From Zhongshania marina (lineage in GTDB: Bacteria > Pseudomonadota > Gammaproteobacteria > Pseudomonadales > Spongiibacteraceae), in the NCBI RefSeq assembly GCF_002915595.1, contig NZ_PQGG01000040.1:1-64000 (forward strand): 64,000 nt of DNA, written 5' to 3'. The notes beneath the pieces were generated by a model that saw only the letters and a program-made list of their open reading frames with translations, searched no databases and had not been told where the DNA came from. Shown piece after piece: positions 1 through 9,235 of the stretch (position 1 is its first letter; each line of letters begins with the position of its first letter). The position numbers and the translations under genes are program-made.

Positions 1-9
1 GCGCCGATG

Positions 10-230
10 TTTCAGGTGCCCGCGTGTGTTTCTGCACACAGAGGTGAAACGGGAAACAGGTGCGCGCTGCTAATCAGCATTGCAATGCCTGTACTGCCCC
101 CGCAACGGTAAACAGAGATGATCGTTCCGCTGGCTTTTAGCAAAGCGAGCAGCCACTGCGTTTTACGTGGGAAGGCGAATTGATCGTGCTGATGTATGAG
201 CACTCTGTGAGTCCGGAGACCGGCCTGAAA
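10..230 (+). promoter_or_regulatory. Cobalamin riboswitch upstream of the cobN-like operon
   Basis: This RNA element binds adenosylcobalamin or a related corrinoid and turns down the downstream genes. The conserved core is visible: an ACTGCCCCCGCAACGG segment near 92-108, a GCCACTG motif near 151-157, GGGAAGGCGAA near 169-179, and the box GAGTCCGGAGACCGGCC near 209-225. The closing P1 stem forms between TTTCAGG (10-16) and CCTGAAA (224-230). It lies about 125 bases before the cobN-like start. Its promoter is outside the window. Confidence 0.95.
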
Positions 231-355
231 TAACAAGATAAACGCGACGGGGTGTCGACGCTTTGTTCAGCCACGACTGAGCCTGCACCTTCCCGCCTTT
301 ATCAGTCAATGGCCATATTAGCCGTATGCGGGCGAGCAGCGGCGGGAAGCACTCT

Positions 356-3300
356 ATGTTTACTTTGTTAGCGACAGCAAAGCCCTTTGCTGCACGATCC
401 AAGCTCTACTCCATTGTATTTTTGCTAAGCGCCTTTTTTAGCTTACTTGGTGCCAGCGCCGCTCAGGCTGCAAATAAGGTTAACGCACTTACTGCGATTG
501 TGTCTGACCGCTCAGCCCCGACCTTAATTGCCGGTGCTCACCAACTACTGCAGCAACATAAAGACATAGAAATTCGAATTCGCACCGTCAGCCAAGTTAT
601 CGCGATGGATGACGAGCATCTGCAAAGCCTTATCAGCAGCAGCCAAAGCCTAGTAATGATCGCGGTTTTTGGCGAAGCGGTAGACCGCCTTTTAAGCCAG
701 CGTTTTCCCGCCACCCAAATGCGTACCGTACTCCACAGCGACCGCAAATTAATGGCACTGCAACGGGATCGCAACGGCGCTATTTTTGCCAAGGATATGC
801 CTGAGGAAATCGTTGGCGACCGCGATGGTGTGATTGACGCCGCCTCATTGGCCGCCAAACAAAAATCTGCACCACGCTATGCAGACTGGCTACAAGCACG
901 TTCCTACTGGGTTAATCGTTCTGTGGACAACACCGCAAGCTTGTTCAATTTTATTCTCAGCGGTGGCAAAGAGATCGCGCCGGTGAGAGAAGTGGCTCCG
1001 GTACGCTTCGCCCTATATCAAAATAAAGCCGCACATTGGCTCAGTGCCGAGGCTCTGAGCAAAACATTAAAGCCAATGCGCCGCACGCTGTGGATTCTCG
1101 ATCACGACGGTGGCGATATTTCTGGCGACTGGGAATTACATCAACAACTTTGCCAAGCCAAGCATTGGCAGTGCGTATCTATTCTCGCCGGCTGGGGTGA
1201 GCCAAGCGTGAATGCCGTACAAGAGATTCATCGCATTATGCGCGGCCCCTTGGCGGGCACACCAGCAGCCATTGTTGCGATACAAGATTTTGTAATTGGT
1301 GGCGGTGAAGGTCGCGAGGCCGTCACCCAATTACTGGGCGAATTGAACCTCCCCATATTAAAGGCCATCCGCTTAAGTGAATGGTCAGAGGCTGAATGGG
1401 ATTTATCGCCCGAGGGTATTCCCAGAGATTCCGTTCACTACCGCGTGGCCATGCCGGAGCTTCAAGGTGTGTCCCAAGCCCAAGTCTTAGCCCTAGCTGA
1501 ACCTAGCGGCATAGACCCCCTCACCGGCGGCAGCGTGTACCGCAGCAAGCCACTCAGCAATGAAGTTAAACGCCAAAGCCAACGCCTAGCACGCTGGATG
1601 GATCTGCAAGAAAAATCCAATGCCGACAAACGCATTGGCGTGGTGTATTACAACCACCCTCCGGGTCGCCACAATATCGGTGCCGACAATCTCAATGTAC
1701 CCGAAAGCCTATTAGAAATGCTGCGGGCCTTGAAAGCCGCAGGCTATCACACCGGCCCACTGCCAAAAGACGCCACCGGACTTTTAGACCTACTGCAGGC
1801 AAAGGGCGTGAACCTGCCGGATGACCGCGCCGCACTGGCGGCCATGTCAACCCAGATCAACACAATCAGCGCACAAGACTACCAACGCTGGTTCGCCACG
1901 TTACCAAAGCGTGTGCAGGCTGAAATGGTCAACGGCCCCCTGGGTGAACTGCAGGCATGGCTGCAGGAGCAGATCGGCACGGCGACCGCCCTGCCCTCGG
2001 TAACAGAACGCCAATCGCAACTAGCATTAATTAGCGCCCGTATGAGCAACACCATCAGCGATTTAAAACACGCCCTCGACGGTGTGCGCGACGCTGGCCG
2101 GGTTAGAGCCTTAGATTTGCTGGCGCAAACCGAAGCGGAATATACGGCACTCATTAGCCGCAGTGCCGACGGCGGTAAACCCGATTGGCAGGCGAGCCAA
2201 ACATTGGTAAACGCGCTAATCAATATGGGGATTGAAGGTATTCGTGGCTGGGGTGATGCACCGGGTCGGGTAATGGTTTGGCAAGATAAAATGCTGATTC
2301 CCGGCGTGCAATTCGGCAATGTATTTTTAGGCCCGCAACCACCGCGCGGCTGGGAAATTAACGAAGAGCTATTGCACGCCAATATGTCCTTCCCGCCGCC
2401 GCACCAATATTTAGGTTTCTACCACTATTTAAAAGACGTATTTAAAGCCGATGCCTTAGTGCACGTAGGCCGCCATTCCACCTATGAATTTCTGCCAAAG
2501 CGCAGTGTGGGCCTAAGCGAAAACGACTACCCAAGCATTGCCGTTGGCGACTTGCCCAGTGTCTACCCTTATATCGTCGATGGCGTTGGCGAAGGTATAC
2601 AAGCTAAACGTCGCGGCCTTGCGGTAATGGTAGATCACCTCACTCCACCACTGGCCGCCACCGAACTTTACGATGCCCTATTAGAAATACGCCAACTTAT
2701 AGAAAGTGCTGAAGCCGCCAGCGACGCCGATACCCGCGCGCGCGCCGTAAAAGCACTGCGCGAAAAAATCGACGAGACCAATTTGCGCGACGAACTCATC
2801 GCCAGTATGGACGAAGAATTAAAAGTGCGTGGCATTGGCTTTGAAGAAACCGACGACAGTTTCCTGCTCCATGAGGTGGGCCACTACCTCACCAAATTAC
2901 AAGAAAACTTTATGCCGCTCGGCCTGCATGTATTTGGTCGCGACTGGCAAGGCAATGCCGTCGACACCATGATTAGCTCCATGCTACAGGGTGACAACAA
3001 CGGCAATAGCCAAGAAATTAAACTGCGTGAAACCGACTGGCGTAAAAAGCTCGTCGCCTCACCCGCCGCAGAAATGCGCGCATTACTCAACGGTCTTAAC
3101 GGGCATTTTGTCGCGCCCGGCAAGGGCAATGACCCCATTCGCACACCGGAATCTTTGCCCACCGGCCGCAATTTTTATGCGCTAGACGGCAGCCTATTGC
3201 CAACCCGTGTGGGCTTCGATGTGGGCAATGCGCTGGCAGCCAAAGTACTTAGCGGCGAGTCTGGCGTGGCGATTGCCAATGTGGACACCAGCAATAACAA

Positions 3301-4852
3301 GCAGGGCATTATTTTGTGGGCCTCTGACGCGGTGCGCGACGAAGGCGCGATGATTGCCTTTGGTATGAAGCTGCTCGGCGTAAAACCAATATGGAATAGC
3401 CGCGGCATAATCAAAGGATTAGAGCGCATACCCCTCGGCCCCGATCAGCCGACGCGCTTAGACGTGGTATTTACCACCTCGGGTTTATTCAGAGACCTTT
3501 ACGGCGAACATTTACTACTGCTCGACAAAGCTGGCCTAATGGCGCTGGACGCCAGCCGAGACCGTATTAGCCACGACTACCCCGCGCTTAGCCTAGCATT
3601 ACAAAAAGCACTGGCTCCACTCGGGACAGACGAGCAAGGCGGCAACGAGCCGCTAGAGCAAAACCAATTTGCGAATAACTGGGTGAACGAAGCCCGCGAA
3701 TTACTGGCCGCCAACCCTAGCATGCAGCCCGAGCAACTGGGTCGCCAAGCCAGCCTGCGGGTATTCGGCATTGCCCCCGGCGGCTACGGCGCCGGCATTA
3801 ACCGCCTGGTAGAACGCAGTGGCGCATGGCAAGACCGCTGTGAATTGGCCGAGGTATTTATTAAACGTATGGGCCACGCCTACGGCGCCGGTATGCAGGG
3901 CGAATCTGCCCAAGATGTGTTTGAGCGCCAACTCAAAAGCGTGTCGCAAACCTTTTTGGGTCGCGCCAGCAACCTCTACGGCTTAATCGACAATAACGAT
4001 GCCTTTGACTATTTAGGCGGTTTTAATCTGGCGGTAGAAACCGTCAGTGGCAAGGTGCCCGCCAGCGCGGTCATCAATCACGCCGATAATCGCAATCTGC
4101 AAATCGACGCCCTCCACGACGCCTTGCTCTCTGAACTGCGCGGCCGCTTTTTTAATCCGCAGTGGATCAAGCCCTTAATGGATGAAGGCTATTCCGGTGC
4201 CCGCACCATGGGCAGCGAATTTATTGAGTATTTGTGGGGTTGGCAGGTTACGAGCCCAGACATTATCAATGACCGCGTTTGGGAAGAAGTGAAATCCGTT
4301 TACATCGACGATGCGCAAAACCTTGGCTTAGATGACTTTCTTGCAGATGACAATAACCGCTACGTGCAAACCAATATTTTAGCGGTGATGTTAGTTGCCA
4401 TCGACAAAGGTTTTTGGCAGGCCGACGCAGAAACCACCAAGCAACTGGCCCAGCAATTTGCCGACAATATTATAGAGCACGGCAACCCCGGCAGCGGACA
4501 CACCCACGCTCGTCATCCTATGTATGCTCTTGTGAAGTCACAACTGTCTGCCGAGAAAGCCGCGCAGTTAGAATCTGTATTAGCCAAAAGCCGCATGGCC
4601 GACGCCGACATCAATGCGACAAACAGCAGTGAAACATCGCCGAGCCACATACAAGAAATTTCATTAGACGCGGTACATATAGACAGTAACACCAAGACTG
4701 CGGCGCAAAATTCTTCTTCAACAAACAAGGACGCCGAAAGCAGTACTGAGTCTAGCCAAACCGAAATTTCAAATTATCTGCCGTGGCTTATCGCATTTGG
4801 CATTTTAATTATGCTGGGTGGTTTATGGCGCGGTCGCCAGGCTGGCAAATAA
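356..4852 (+). CDS. Secreted, membrane-anchored CobN/HmuS-like chelatase
   Basis: The 1498-residue protein belongs to the large-subunit cobalt/magnesium chelatase family (CobN, BchH/ChlH, HmuS). Residues 1 to about 37 form a signal peptide ending near ASAAQA. The CobN core has HVGRHSTYEFLP (about 703) and GVGEGIQAKRRG (about 742), and GHTHARHPMY lies near the C terminus. A transmembrane helix at about 1474-1493 with a basic tail anchors it, so the catalytic body should be periplasmic. A canonical CobN is cytoplasmic and works with CobS and CobT, which are absent here. HmuS of Bacteroidetes heme-uptake loci is the closest architecture I know. ATG 356 is preferred over 326 because GGCGGGAAG precedes it and the signal peptide then starts cleanly. 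The exact substrate (corrinoid, heme or cobalt) is inferred only from the riboswitch. Confidence 0.88.
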   Translation: MFTLLATAKPFAARSKLYSIVFLLSAFFSLLGASAAQAANKVNALTAIVSDRSAPTLIAGAHQLLQQHKDIEIRIRTVSQVIAMDDEHLQSLISSSQSLVMIAVFGEAVDRLLSQRFPATQMRTVLHSDRKLMALQRDRNGAIFAKDMPEEIVGDRDGVIDAASLAAKQKSAPRYADWLQARSYWVNRSVDNTASLFNFILSGGKEIAPVREVAPVRFALYQNKAAHWLSAEALSKTLKPMRRTLWILDHDGGDISGDWELHQQLCQAKHWQCVSILAGWGEPSVNAVQEIHRIMRGPLAGTPAAIVAIQDFVIGGGEGREAVTQLLGELNLPILKAIRLSEWSEAEWDLSPEGIPRDSVHYRVAMPELQGVSQAQVLALAEPSGIDPLTGGSVYRSKPLSNEVKRQSQRLARWMDLQEKSNADKRIGVVYYNHPPGRHNIGADNLNVPESLLEMLRALKAAGYHTGPLPKDATGLLDLLQAKGVNLPDDRAALAAMSTQINTISAQDYQRWFATLPKRVQAEMVNGPLGELQAWLQEQIGTATALPSVTERQSQLALISARMSNTISDLKHALDGVRDAGRVRALDLLAQTEAEYTALISRSADGGKPDWQASQTLVNALINMGIEGIRGWGDAPGRVMVWQDKMLIPGVQFGNVFLGPQPPRGWEINEELLHANMSFPPPHQYLGFYHYLKDVFKADALVHVGRHSTYEFLPKRSVGLSENDYPSIAVGDLPSVYPYIVDGVGEGIQAKRRGLAVMVDHLTPPLAATELYDALLEIRQLIESAEAASDADTRARAVKALREKIDETNLRDELIASMDEELKVRGIGFEETDDSFLLHEVGHYLTKLQENFMPLGLHVFGRDWQGNAVDTMISSMLQGDNNGNSQEIKLRETDWRKKLVASPAAEMRALLNGLNGHFVAPGKGNDPIRTPESLPTGRNFYALDGSLLPTRVGFDVGNALAAKVLSGESGVAIANVDTSNNKQGIILWASDAVRDEGAMIAFGMKLLGVKPIWNSRGIIKGLERIPLGPDQPTRLDVVFTTSGLFRDLYGEHLLLLDKAGLMALDASRDRISHDYPALSLALQKALAPLGTDEQGGNEPLEQNQFANNWVNEARELLAANPSMQPEQLGRQASLRVFGIAPGGYGAGINRLVERSGAWQDRCELAEVFIKRMGHAYGAGMQGESAQDVFERQLKSVSQTFLGRASNLYGLIDNNDAFDYLGGFNLAVETVSGKVPASAVINHADNRNLQIDALHDALLSELRGRFFNPQWIKPLMDEGYSGARTMGSEFIEYLWGWQVTSPDIINDRVWEEVKSVYIDDAQNLGLDDFLADDNNRYVQTNILAVMLVAIDKGFWQADAETTKQLAQQFADNIIEHGNPGSGHTHARHPMYALVKSQLSAEKAAQLESVLAKSRMADADINATNSSETSPSHIQEISLDAVHIDSNTKTAAQNSSSTNKDAESSTESSQTEISNYLPWLIAFGILIMLGGLWRGRQAGK

Positions 4853-4874
4853 ATAGCCGTATGGAGAGCAAATA

Positions 4875-5333
4875 ATGTTTTCAGGAATTTCTCTGGGCAT
4901 CATGCACCAGATTACCTCGCTACTTTTAACACCAGTGATTTGGGCGCTGCTGTTTTTTGTCGGCCTCGCCATATACGAAATTGGCATTAGCATTGGCGAA
5001 CGCTTTGGCGGAATTCGTCATCTACGCGACGCCGGAAATCGTGATGCGCTAATACAAGCGGGCAAGCGCCGCATTGAGCGCGCTGATTTTCTCACCCGTC
5101 TAACACCCATGTTGGGCCTGATGGGAACCCTGATCCCCCTCGGCCCCGGTCTAGCCGCGCTAGGCGACGGTGAGTTACGCATACTCACCACCGCCATGAC
5201 TGTCGCCTTCGACACCACCGTCATCGGCTTGCTAGCGGGTATGATCGGCTTTGTACTAGGTCGCCTGCGCCGACGCTGGTACGACCAAGCTATTCAGCAA
5301 CTCAGTGGTCTATCCCAAGGGGAGAGTCGCTAA
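4875..5333 (+). CDS. ExbB/MotA/TolQ-type proton channel protein
   Basis: This 152-residue inner-membrane protein has the MotA/TolQ/ExbB core. A first membrane segment lies at about 13-37 (VIWALLFFVGLAIYEIG). After a short basic cytoplasmic stretch come two more segments at about 77-97 and 112-135, with the typical PMLGLMGTLIPLGPGL and TVAFDTTVIGLLAGM patterns. It is shorter than E. coli ExbB (about 240 residues) and resembles the small ExbB-like proteins beside HmuS/CobN-like genes. It starts 22 bases after the chelatase with GGAGAG upstream. It probably couples proton motive force to the membrane-anchored chelatase or to an outer-membrane receptor; the partner is inferred. Confidence 0.85.
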   Translation: MFSGISLGIMHQITSLLLTPVIWALLFFVGLAIYEIGISIGERFGGIRHLRDAGNRDALIQAGKRRIERADFLTRLTPMLGLMGTLIPLGPGLAALGDGELRILTTAMTVAFDTTVIGLLAGMIGFVLGRLRRRWYDQAIQQLSGLSQGESR

Positions 5334-5334
5334 T

Positions 5335-5640
5335 ATGGATAAATGGCGAGATAGTGAATTTCTCGAATCCGACGAAGACCCGCTCGGCCCAATGGCGAAT
5401 TTGGTCGATATCATCTTGGTGTTTGCCTGCGGCTTAATTGCGGCGCTGGTGTCATTCAGCCCTGACTTACAGCAGCATTTCAGTACCGAAAAAATCAATA
5501 AAGATATTCGCTTAGGCAAAGAACTGCCAACAGTGCCAAAAACCGTGCAAGACAAACTAAAAAGCGGCGATGGCTATGAAGCATTGGGACAGGTTTACCG
5601 CGACCCAGAGACCGGCAAACTGATTCTGATTGGGGAATAG
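5335..5640 (+). CDS. DUF2149 family membrane protein
   Basis: This 101-residue protein starts at ATG 5335 behind AAGGGGAG and directly follows the ExbB-like gene stop. The N terminus carries the acidic DUF2149 signature EDPLGPMANLVDIILVFACG, where the hydrophobic part (about 20-40) is a single membrane helix. The rest is a polar domain ending GKLILIGE. One N-terminal helix plus a soluble domain is the topology of ExbD/TolR, and DUF2149 genes recur beside CobN-like and ExbB-like genes. An ExbD-like role in the proton channel is therefore plausible, but this is inference. It is the last gene of the riboswitch-controlled operon. Confidence 0.85.
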   Translation: MDKWRDSEFLESDEDPLGPMANLVDIILVFACGLIAALVSFSPDLQQHFSTEKINKDIRLGKELPTVPKTVQDKLKSGDGYEALGQVYRDPETGKLILIGE

Positions 5641-5673
5641 TTTTACATATAGCTATTAGGCCGTTTTGCGACC

Positions 5674-5716
5674 TAGGGCCTGTTCACACTAATCAGATTA
5701 GTGTGAACAGGCCCTA
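5674..5716. repeat. Long near-perfect palindrome between convergent genes
   Basis: Two 21-base arms (5674-5694 and 5696-5716) are exact reverse complements around a single central A. The arm core reads GGGCCTGTTCACACTAATC. A flanking copy of AGCTATTAGGCC (5651-5662) is nearly complementary to GGCCCTAATAGCT (5710-5722), so the symmetric region extends further. It lies between the DUF2149 stop and the trxA stop and could end transcription from both sides, although no T-tract follows either arm. It could also be a remnant of two abutting transposon ends. Confidence 0.85.
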
Positions 5717-5728
5717 ATAGCTGATCCA

Positions 5729-6052
5729 TTATAAAGACTGCTCAATAAACGCCTTCACTTGCTGTTGCGATGCTGCACCAGTGCGTTGAGCTACCAACTC
5801 ACCATTGTTAAACAACAGCAAAGTCGGGATACCGCGTACATTGTAACGCTGGGCAATATCTGGACTCTCATCTACATTGAGCTTCGCAATAGCGACGCTA
5901 CCATCCAGTTCGCCAGCCAAGTTCTCAAGCACGGGATTCATCATTTTGCACGGCCCACACCACTCCGCCCAAAAATCGACTAGCACTGGGCCCTTGGTGT
6001 TACTGACCGTCTCATTGAAGTTCTGTTCTTGAAGCTGTTGAATTAATGACAT
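5729..6052 (-). CDS. trxA: Thioredoxin
   Basis: This 107-residue cytoplasmic thiol-disulfide oxidoreductase has the thioredoxin active site WCGPC at about 32-36 (FWAEWCGPCKMM). It also has the cis-proline loop RGIPTLLLF and the helix-strand order of a single-domain Trx. ATG 6052 is chosen because AGGAG precedes it by seven bases and it gives the normal Trx length; upstream codons in the frame have no family similarity. The gene is monocistronic and divergent from the LysR gene. Confidence 0.95.
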   Translation of the reverse strand: MSLIQQLQEQNFNETVSNTKGPVLVDFWAEWCGPCKMMNPVLENLAGELDGSVAIAKLNVDESPDIAQRYNVRGIPTLLLFNNGELVAQRTGAASQQQVKAFIEQSL

Positions 6053-6201
6053 TGTATTTCTCCTGCCGCAATTAAGGTCTTTGCTTACGGGATTAACTAT
6101 GGGCGCGCACCACACAAAAGAAAAATTGTCTCTAGATATACTAAACATCATAAATTGTGATGAGTTACAGTAGACCAATCACCGACGCTAGAGCTAACAG
6201 G

Positions 6202-7137
6202 ATGAAAAGCCAAGAACTAACGCTGCTGCAAGTTTTCGACGCGATTATGACCGAAGGCTCAGTTACCCGGGCCGGCCATCGTTTGGCCATGTCCCAACCT
6301 GCGGTATCGAATGCGATTGCGCGGATGCGCGATATTTGGAAAGACCCTGTTTTTGTAAAGAAAGGTCGCCAGATTGAGCCAACCGCCTTTGCCCAAAGTT
6401 TGTGGGCACAAGTGCGCGATCCAATGCAGCAACTCGCGTCGGCGCTTGAGTCACGGGGCTTTGACCCAGCACAATCCCACCGCCAGTTCCGCATTGCCAT
6501 TGCCGATTTATCTGTCGACCTATACTGGCTACCGTTTAGCTGTCAGGTCGCGGTACAGGCACCGCATATTGACTTATATGCGGTGCCCTACACGCGTATG
6601 GGTGTCATCGAACAATTGCGCGAAGCACGCATTGATATTGGCCTAGGCCCTTTAAACCAACACGACCGCAGTCTGCGCTCAATTCCGCTATATCAAAACA
6701 GCTACAAACTGGTTATGCGCAAAAGCCACCCCCTGGCAGGCAAGCCAATCACCATGGATGATTTCCTCGCGGCCAAGCATTTACTGGTTTCTCAGTCTGG
6801 TGACCCACGGGGCAATGTCGATCAAGCACTACAGCGCTTAGAGAAACGCCGTCGAGTGGCAATGACCGTTAATCATTTTTCCGCTGTCCCCAAGCTGTTA
6901 AGTCACAGTGATTTAATCGCGGTGGTTCCCCAAATGGTGGCCGGTGGCACGCATTTTAGTTCAGAACTTTGGATAACTGATCCGCCGCTGAGCATCGAGC
7001 CTAGCCCCATCTACCTTGTATGGCACACGCGATTAGATCGAGATCCCGGCTTAATTTGGCTCCGTGATTTACTGGAAAACGTCGTTCAAGAAGAGTGGGC
7101 TAAATGCAGCCACTGTAATTCGGATTCCGGCAGTTAG
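6202..7137 (+). CDS. LysR-family transcriptional regulator
   Basis: This 311-residue protein has an N-terminal winged helix-turn-helix (LTLLQVFDAIMTEGSVTRAGHRLAMSQPAVSNAIARMR, given here only as residues about 5-43) followed by a periplasmic-binding-like effector domain. The N-terminal spacing resembles the NodD/LeuO-like LysR branch. It is divergent from trxA, with about 150 bases between the two starts, so it may act on that promoter region. The effector is unknown. ATG 6202 (MKSQEL) is preferred because the helix-turn-helix then sits at the usual distance from the N terminus; an in-frame ATG at 6157 is possible. Confidence 0.9.
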   Translation: MKSQELTLLQVFDAIMTEGSVTRAGHRLAMSQPAVSNAIARMRDIWKDPVFVKKGRQIEPTAFAQSLWAQVRDPMQQLASALESRGFDPAQSHRQFRIAIADLSVDLYWLPFSCQVAVQAPHIDLYAVPYTRMGVIEQLREARIDIGLGPLNQHDRSLRSIPLYQNSYKLVMRKSHPLAGKPITMDDFLAAKHLLVSQSGDPRGNVDQALQRLEKRRRVAMTVNHFSAVPKLLSHSDLIAVVPQMVAGGTHFSSELWITDPPLSIEPSPIYLVWHTRLDRDPGLIWLRDLLENVVQEEWAKCSHCNSDSGS

Positions 7138-7309
7138 GTAAATTCATCAATCTTAGAATCGGCAAAAGATGGACATGCTAAAAAACACAACAAGCCTAAA
7201 TAGCGTAAAGTGGCTTTTTAGACTAATCATAATGTTGAACAAAAATTGTATTTAGAAACCTAACATTACGAGCGTGTTTAGCAAAATCAAAAAAACCAGA
7301 GGTGACACA

Positions 7310-7561
7310 ATGGATGCACAGGGATTGATTATTTTCTTAGCGATTGGTGCGTTAGCGGGTTGGCTAGCAGGCAAGATCATGAAAGGCGGCGGCTTTGGCT
7401 TAGTCGGCAATATTATTGTCGGCGTGGTTGGCGCTATCGTGGGTGGCTATGTATTTAGCTTTTTAGGTATTTCAGCTGGCGGTTTAATTGGTTCAATAAT
7501 CACCTCCACCGCTGGGGCCATTATTTTAATTTATATTATTCGGCTTATTAAAAAGGCGTAA
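7310..7561 (+). CDS. GlsB/YeaQ/YmgE family stress-response membrane protein
   Basis: This 83-residue, glycine-rich protein has three hydrophobic segments. It matches the transglycosylase-associated (GlsB/YeaQ/YmgE) family: GALAGWLAGKIMKGGGFGLVG, then NIIVGVVGAIVGGYVFSFLG, then a final helix ending IRLIKKA. Members are small inner-membrane proteins induced by stress and their mechanism is not known. ATG 7310 has AGAGGTG upstream. It is a single gene followed by a hairpin at 7577-7603. Confidence 0.9.
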   Translation: MDAQGLIIFLAIGALAGWLAGKIMKGGGFGLVGNIIVGVVGAIVGGYVFSFLGISAGGLIGSIITSTAGAIILIYIIRLIKKA

Positions 7562-7576
7562 CGACTAAAGTCAGCC

Positions 7577-7603
7577 GTCATACCGACCTCAAGCCGGTAT
7601 GAC
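7577..7603. terminator. Hairpin between convergent glsB-like and PepSY genes
   Basis: GTCATACCG (7577-7585) pairs exactly with CGGTATGAC (7595-7603) around a nine-base loop. It lies between the two stop codons and may serve both strands. No strong T-tract is present. Confidence 0.6.
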
Positions 7604-7642
7604 GCAACTAGCAATTTAACTCACCGCTATTGGCGATTCTGC

Positions 7643-9235
7643 TTAAAACTTCAGGCGACGCCACCCTACCACCACCCCCAATACCGACAAGCTAAAACCA
7701 CCTAGTGATAAAGTGATTACCACAATATCCCACAGCGGTCGGCGCTCCCACAGCCAGATAAAATCCCAAGAGTGCAAGCCGTTATATAACCAGCGATACA
7801 ATCGGTTTACCGAACTACTTTTATCTAGCAAATCGCCGTTGCTGAGGTTGATATGAAACCAGGTATTGTCGGCGTCACCGTACATAACCCGAAGAACGGG
7901 AAGTGGCTTGCCACCGCGTTCAGGATGGCGTGTAAAGTAGTAGCTGTCGTAGCGATCGAGCACTGTATACTCGCTCGCTTGGCCGGGCAGTAATTTACCC
8001 GCCAATTCGATCAAGCGTGATCTATCTGGTGCCGACAGCGCGATGCCATCGCCAGTGATCCTCTGTGTTACTCCGTCCCGATGCCAAATCTGGTACTGCG
8101 CCCGCCCATCAAAATGAACGAGTTCGGCCTCTACCACGGTGTCGACAAACTCCGGGGTAACATGGGGAAATGCCTCGGGAATAAGCGCCTGTTCAATACC
8201 GGTGAACTGCTGCTTCTGAACACTTGAAGGAGAACGAGATGGGTTTAGCTGACCGGGGTTCATCGACAGTAATCCGCTAAAAACCCACAGCAAGGTCACC
8301 GTGCCAAACAACACCCCTGTTATATAGTGCCAGCGCATAATGCCCTTGTACGGAATAGCCGGCTTGCCAGGCTTTGGCTTTCGCTTCCAGCGCAGCCAGC
8401 CCATCCACAAACCACTTACCGAAAGCACGACTCCCGCCGTTGCTAAAATATCTACGACCCAAGCCCAAAGATCGGGAAATTTCCGCAATACCGTGGGGTA
8501 GATCCAGTGGGTCACGGCAGAAAAATAATTCAGCGCTCGCTCCAATCTATGACTGTCACGAACTACCTCACCAGTGACAGAGGAAACATAAAATTCGGTA
8601 TGCTGGTCATCGTCAAAGGCAAAATACAGCAAAGGTCGGTGCCCGTTCAATGCCGAAGATAATGTCCACTGATCGGCTTGAATACGGCCAAGATAGTGCG
8701 CTGTAAACGTTTTGTTAGTTGCACGGCTACGCCTAAAAAAATCCTCGGCATGACGCTGGGCCAGCGGCACTTCAACAACATCGAGCACTTCACCAGTATC
8801 TGCGTAGACCGCACGGGGTTGCGCGCCGCCAAGTACATTCACGTAATACAGCGGCCGACCCAACATCATGCCAAGACGAACTTTTGTTGGCTCCACGGCG
8901 GCATTAGAATCTATCGCTGCGTCACACTGATTCTCTCTTGGTGTGGCGACACACTGAAAATCCTTCGCGCTTAACGTCGCTACCGCGTCTGCAGCGCTGT
9001 ATTTTGACGACGAGAAATCCAATGTCGCCTGTCCCGCTAAACGCTCACGTAAACTCAACGTCGGATATTCCACGTACATCATGAAAATACCGCTGACAAA
9101 CCAAGCGCAAAATAACAGGCACAGAATAATGCCCAGCCACCGGTGCAATAGAAACAACTGTCGCTTCCACCACTTCCATGTCAGTAGCCTGACGATATGT
9201 CGTTTCTTTTTATGCATTGCTGGTTGATTAGACAT
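7643..9235 (-). CDS. PepSY-associated membrane protein, cobalamin-riboswitch operon
   Basis: This 530-residue inner-membrane protein belongs to the PepSY_TM family. Four membrane segments are visible: about 29-53 (LLHRWLGIILCLLFCAWFVSG), about 255-280 (DILATAGVVLSVSGLWMGWL), about 292-320 (MRWHYITGVLFGTVTLLWVFSG) and about 505-527 (VVITLSLGGFSLSVLGVVVGW). Large periplasmic domains lie between them. Conserved His residues (LHRWLG, MRWHYITG, GLHSWDF) could bind heme, as proposed for PepSY proteins in siderophore reduction. Its ATG overlaps the TGA of the TonB receptor gene (TGATG), so the two are translationally coupled. A role in releasing or reducing the receptor's ligand is inferred from this pairing. 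Confidence 0.88.
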   Translation of the reverse strand: MSNQPAMHKKKRHIVRLLTWKWWKRQLFLLHRWLGIILCLLFCAWFVSGIFMMYVEYPTLSLRERLAGQATLDFSSSKYSAADAVATLSAKDFQCVATPRENQCDAAIDSNAAVEPTKVRLGMMLGRPLYYVNVLGGAQPRAVYADTGEVLDVVEVPLAQRHAEDFFRRSRATNKTFTAHYLGRIQADQWTLSSALNGHRPLLYFAFDDDQHTEFYVSSVTGEVVRDSHRLERALNYFSAVTHWIYPTVLRKFPDLWAWVVDILATAGVVLSVSGLWMGWLRWKRKPKPGKPAIPYKGIMRWHYITGVLFGTVTLLWVFSGLLSMNPGQLNPSRSPSSVQKQQFTGIEQALIPEAFPHVTPEFVDTVVEAELVHFDGRAQYQIWHRDGVTQRITGDGIALSAPDRSRLIELAGKLLPGQASEYTVLDRYDSYYFTRHPERGGKPLPVLRVMYGDADNTWFHINLSNGDLLDKSSSVNRLYRWLYNGLHSWDFIWLWERRPLWDIVVITLSLGGFSLSVLGVVVGWRRLKF

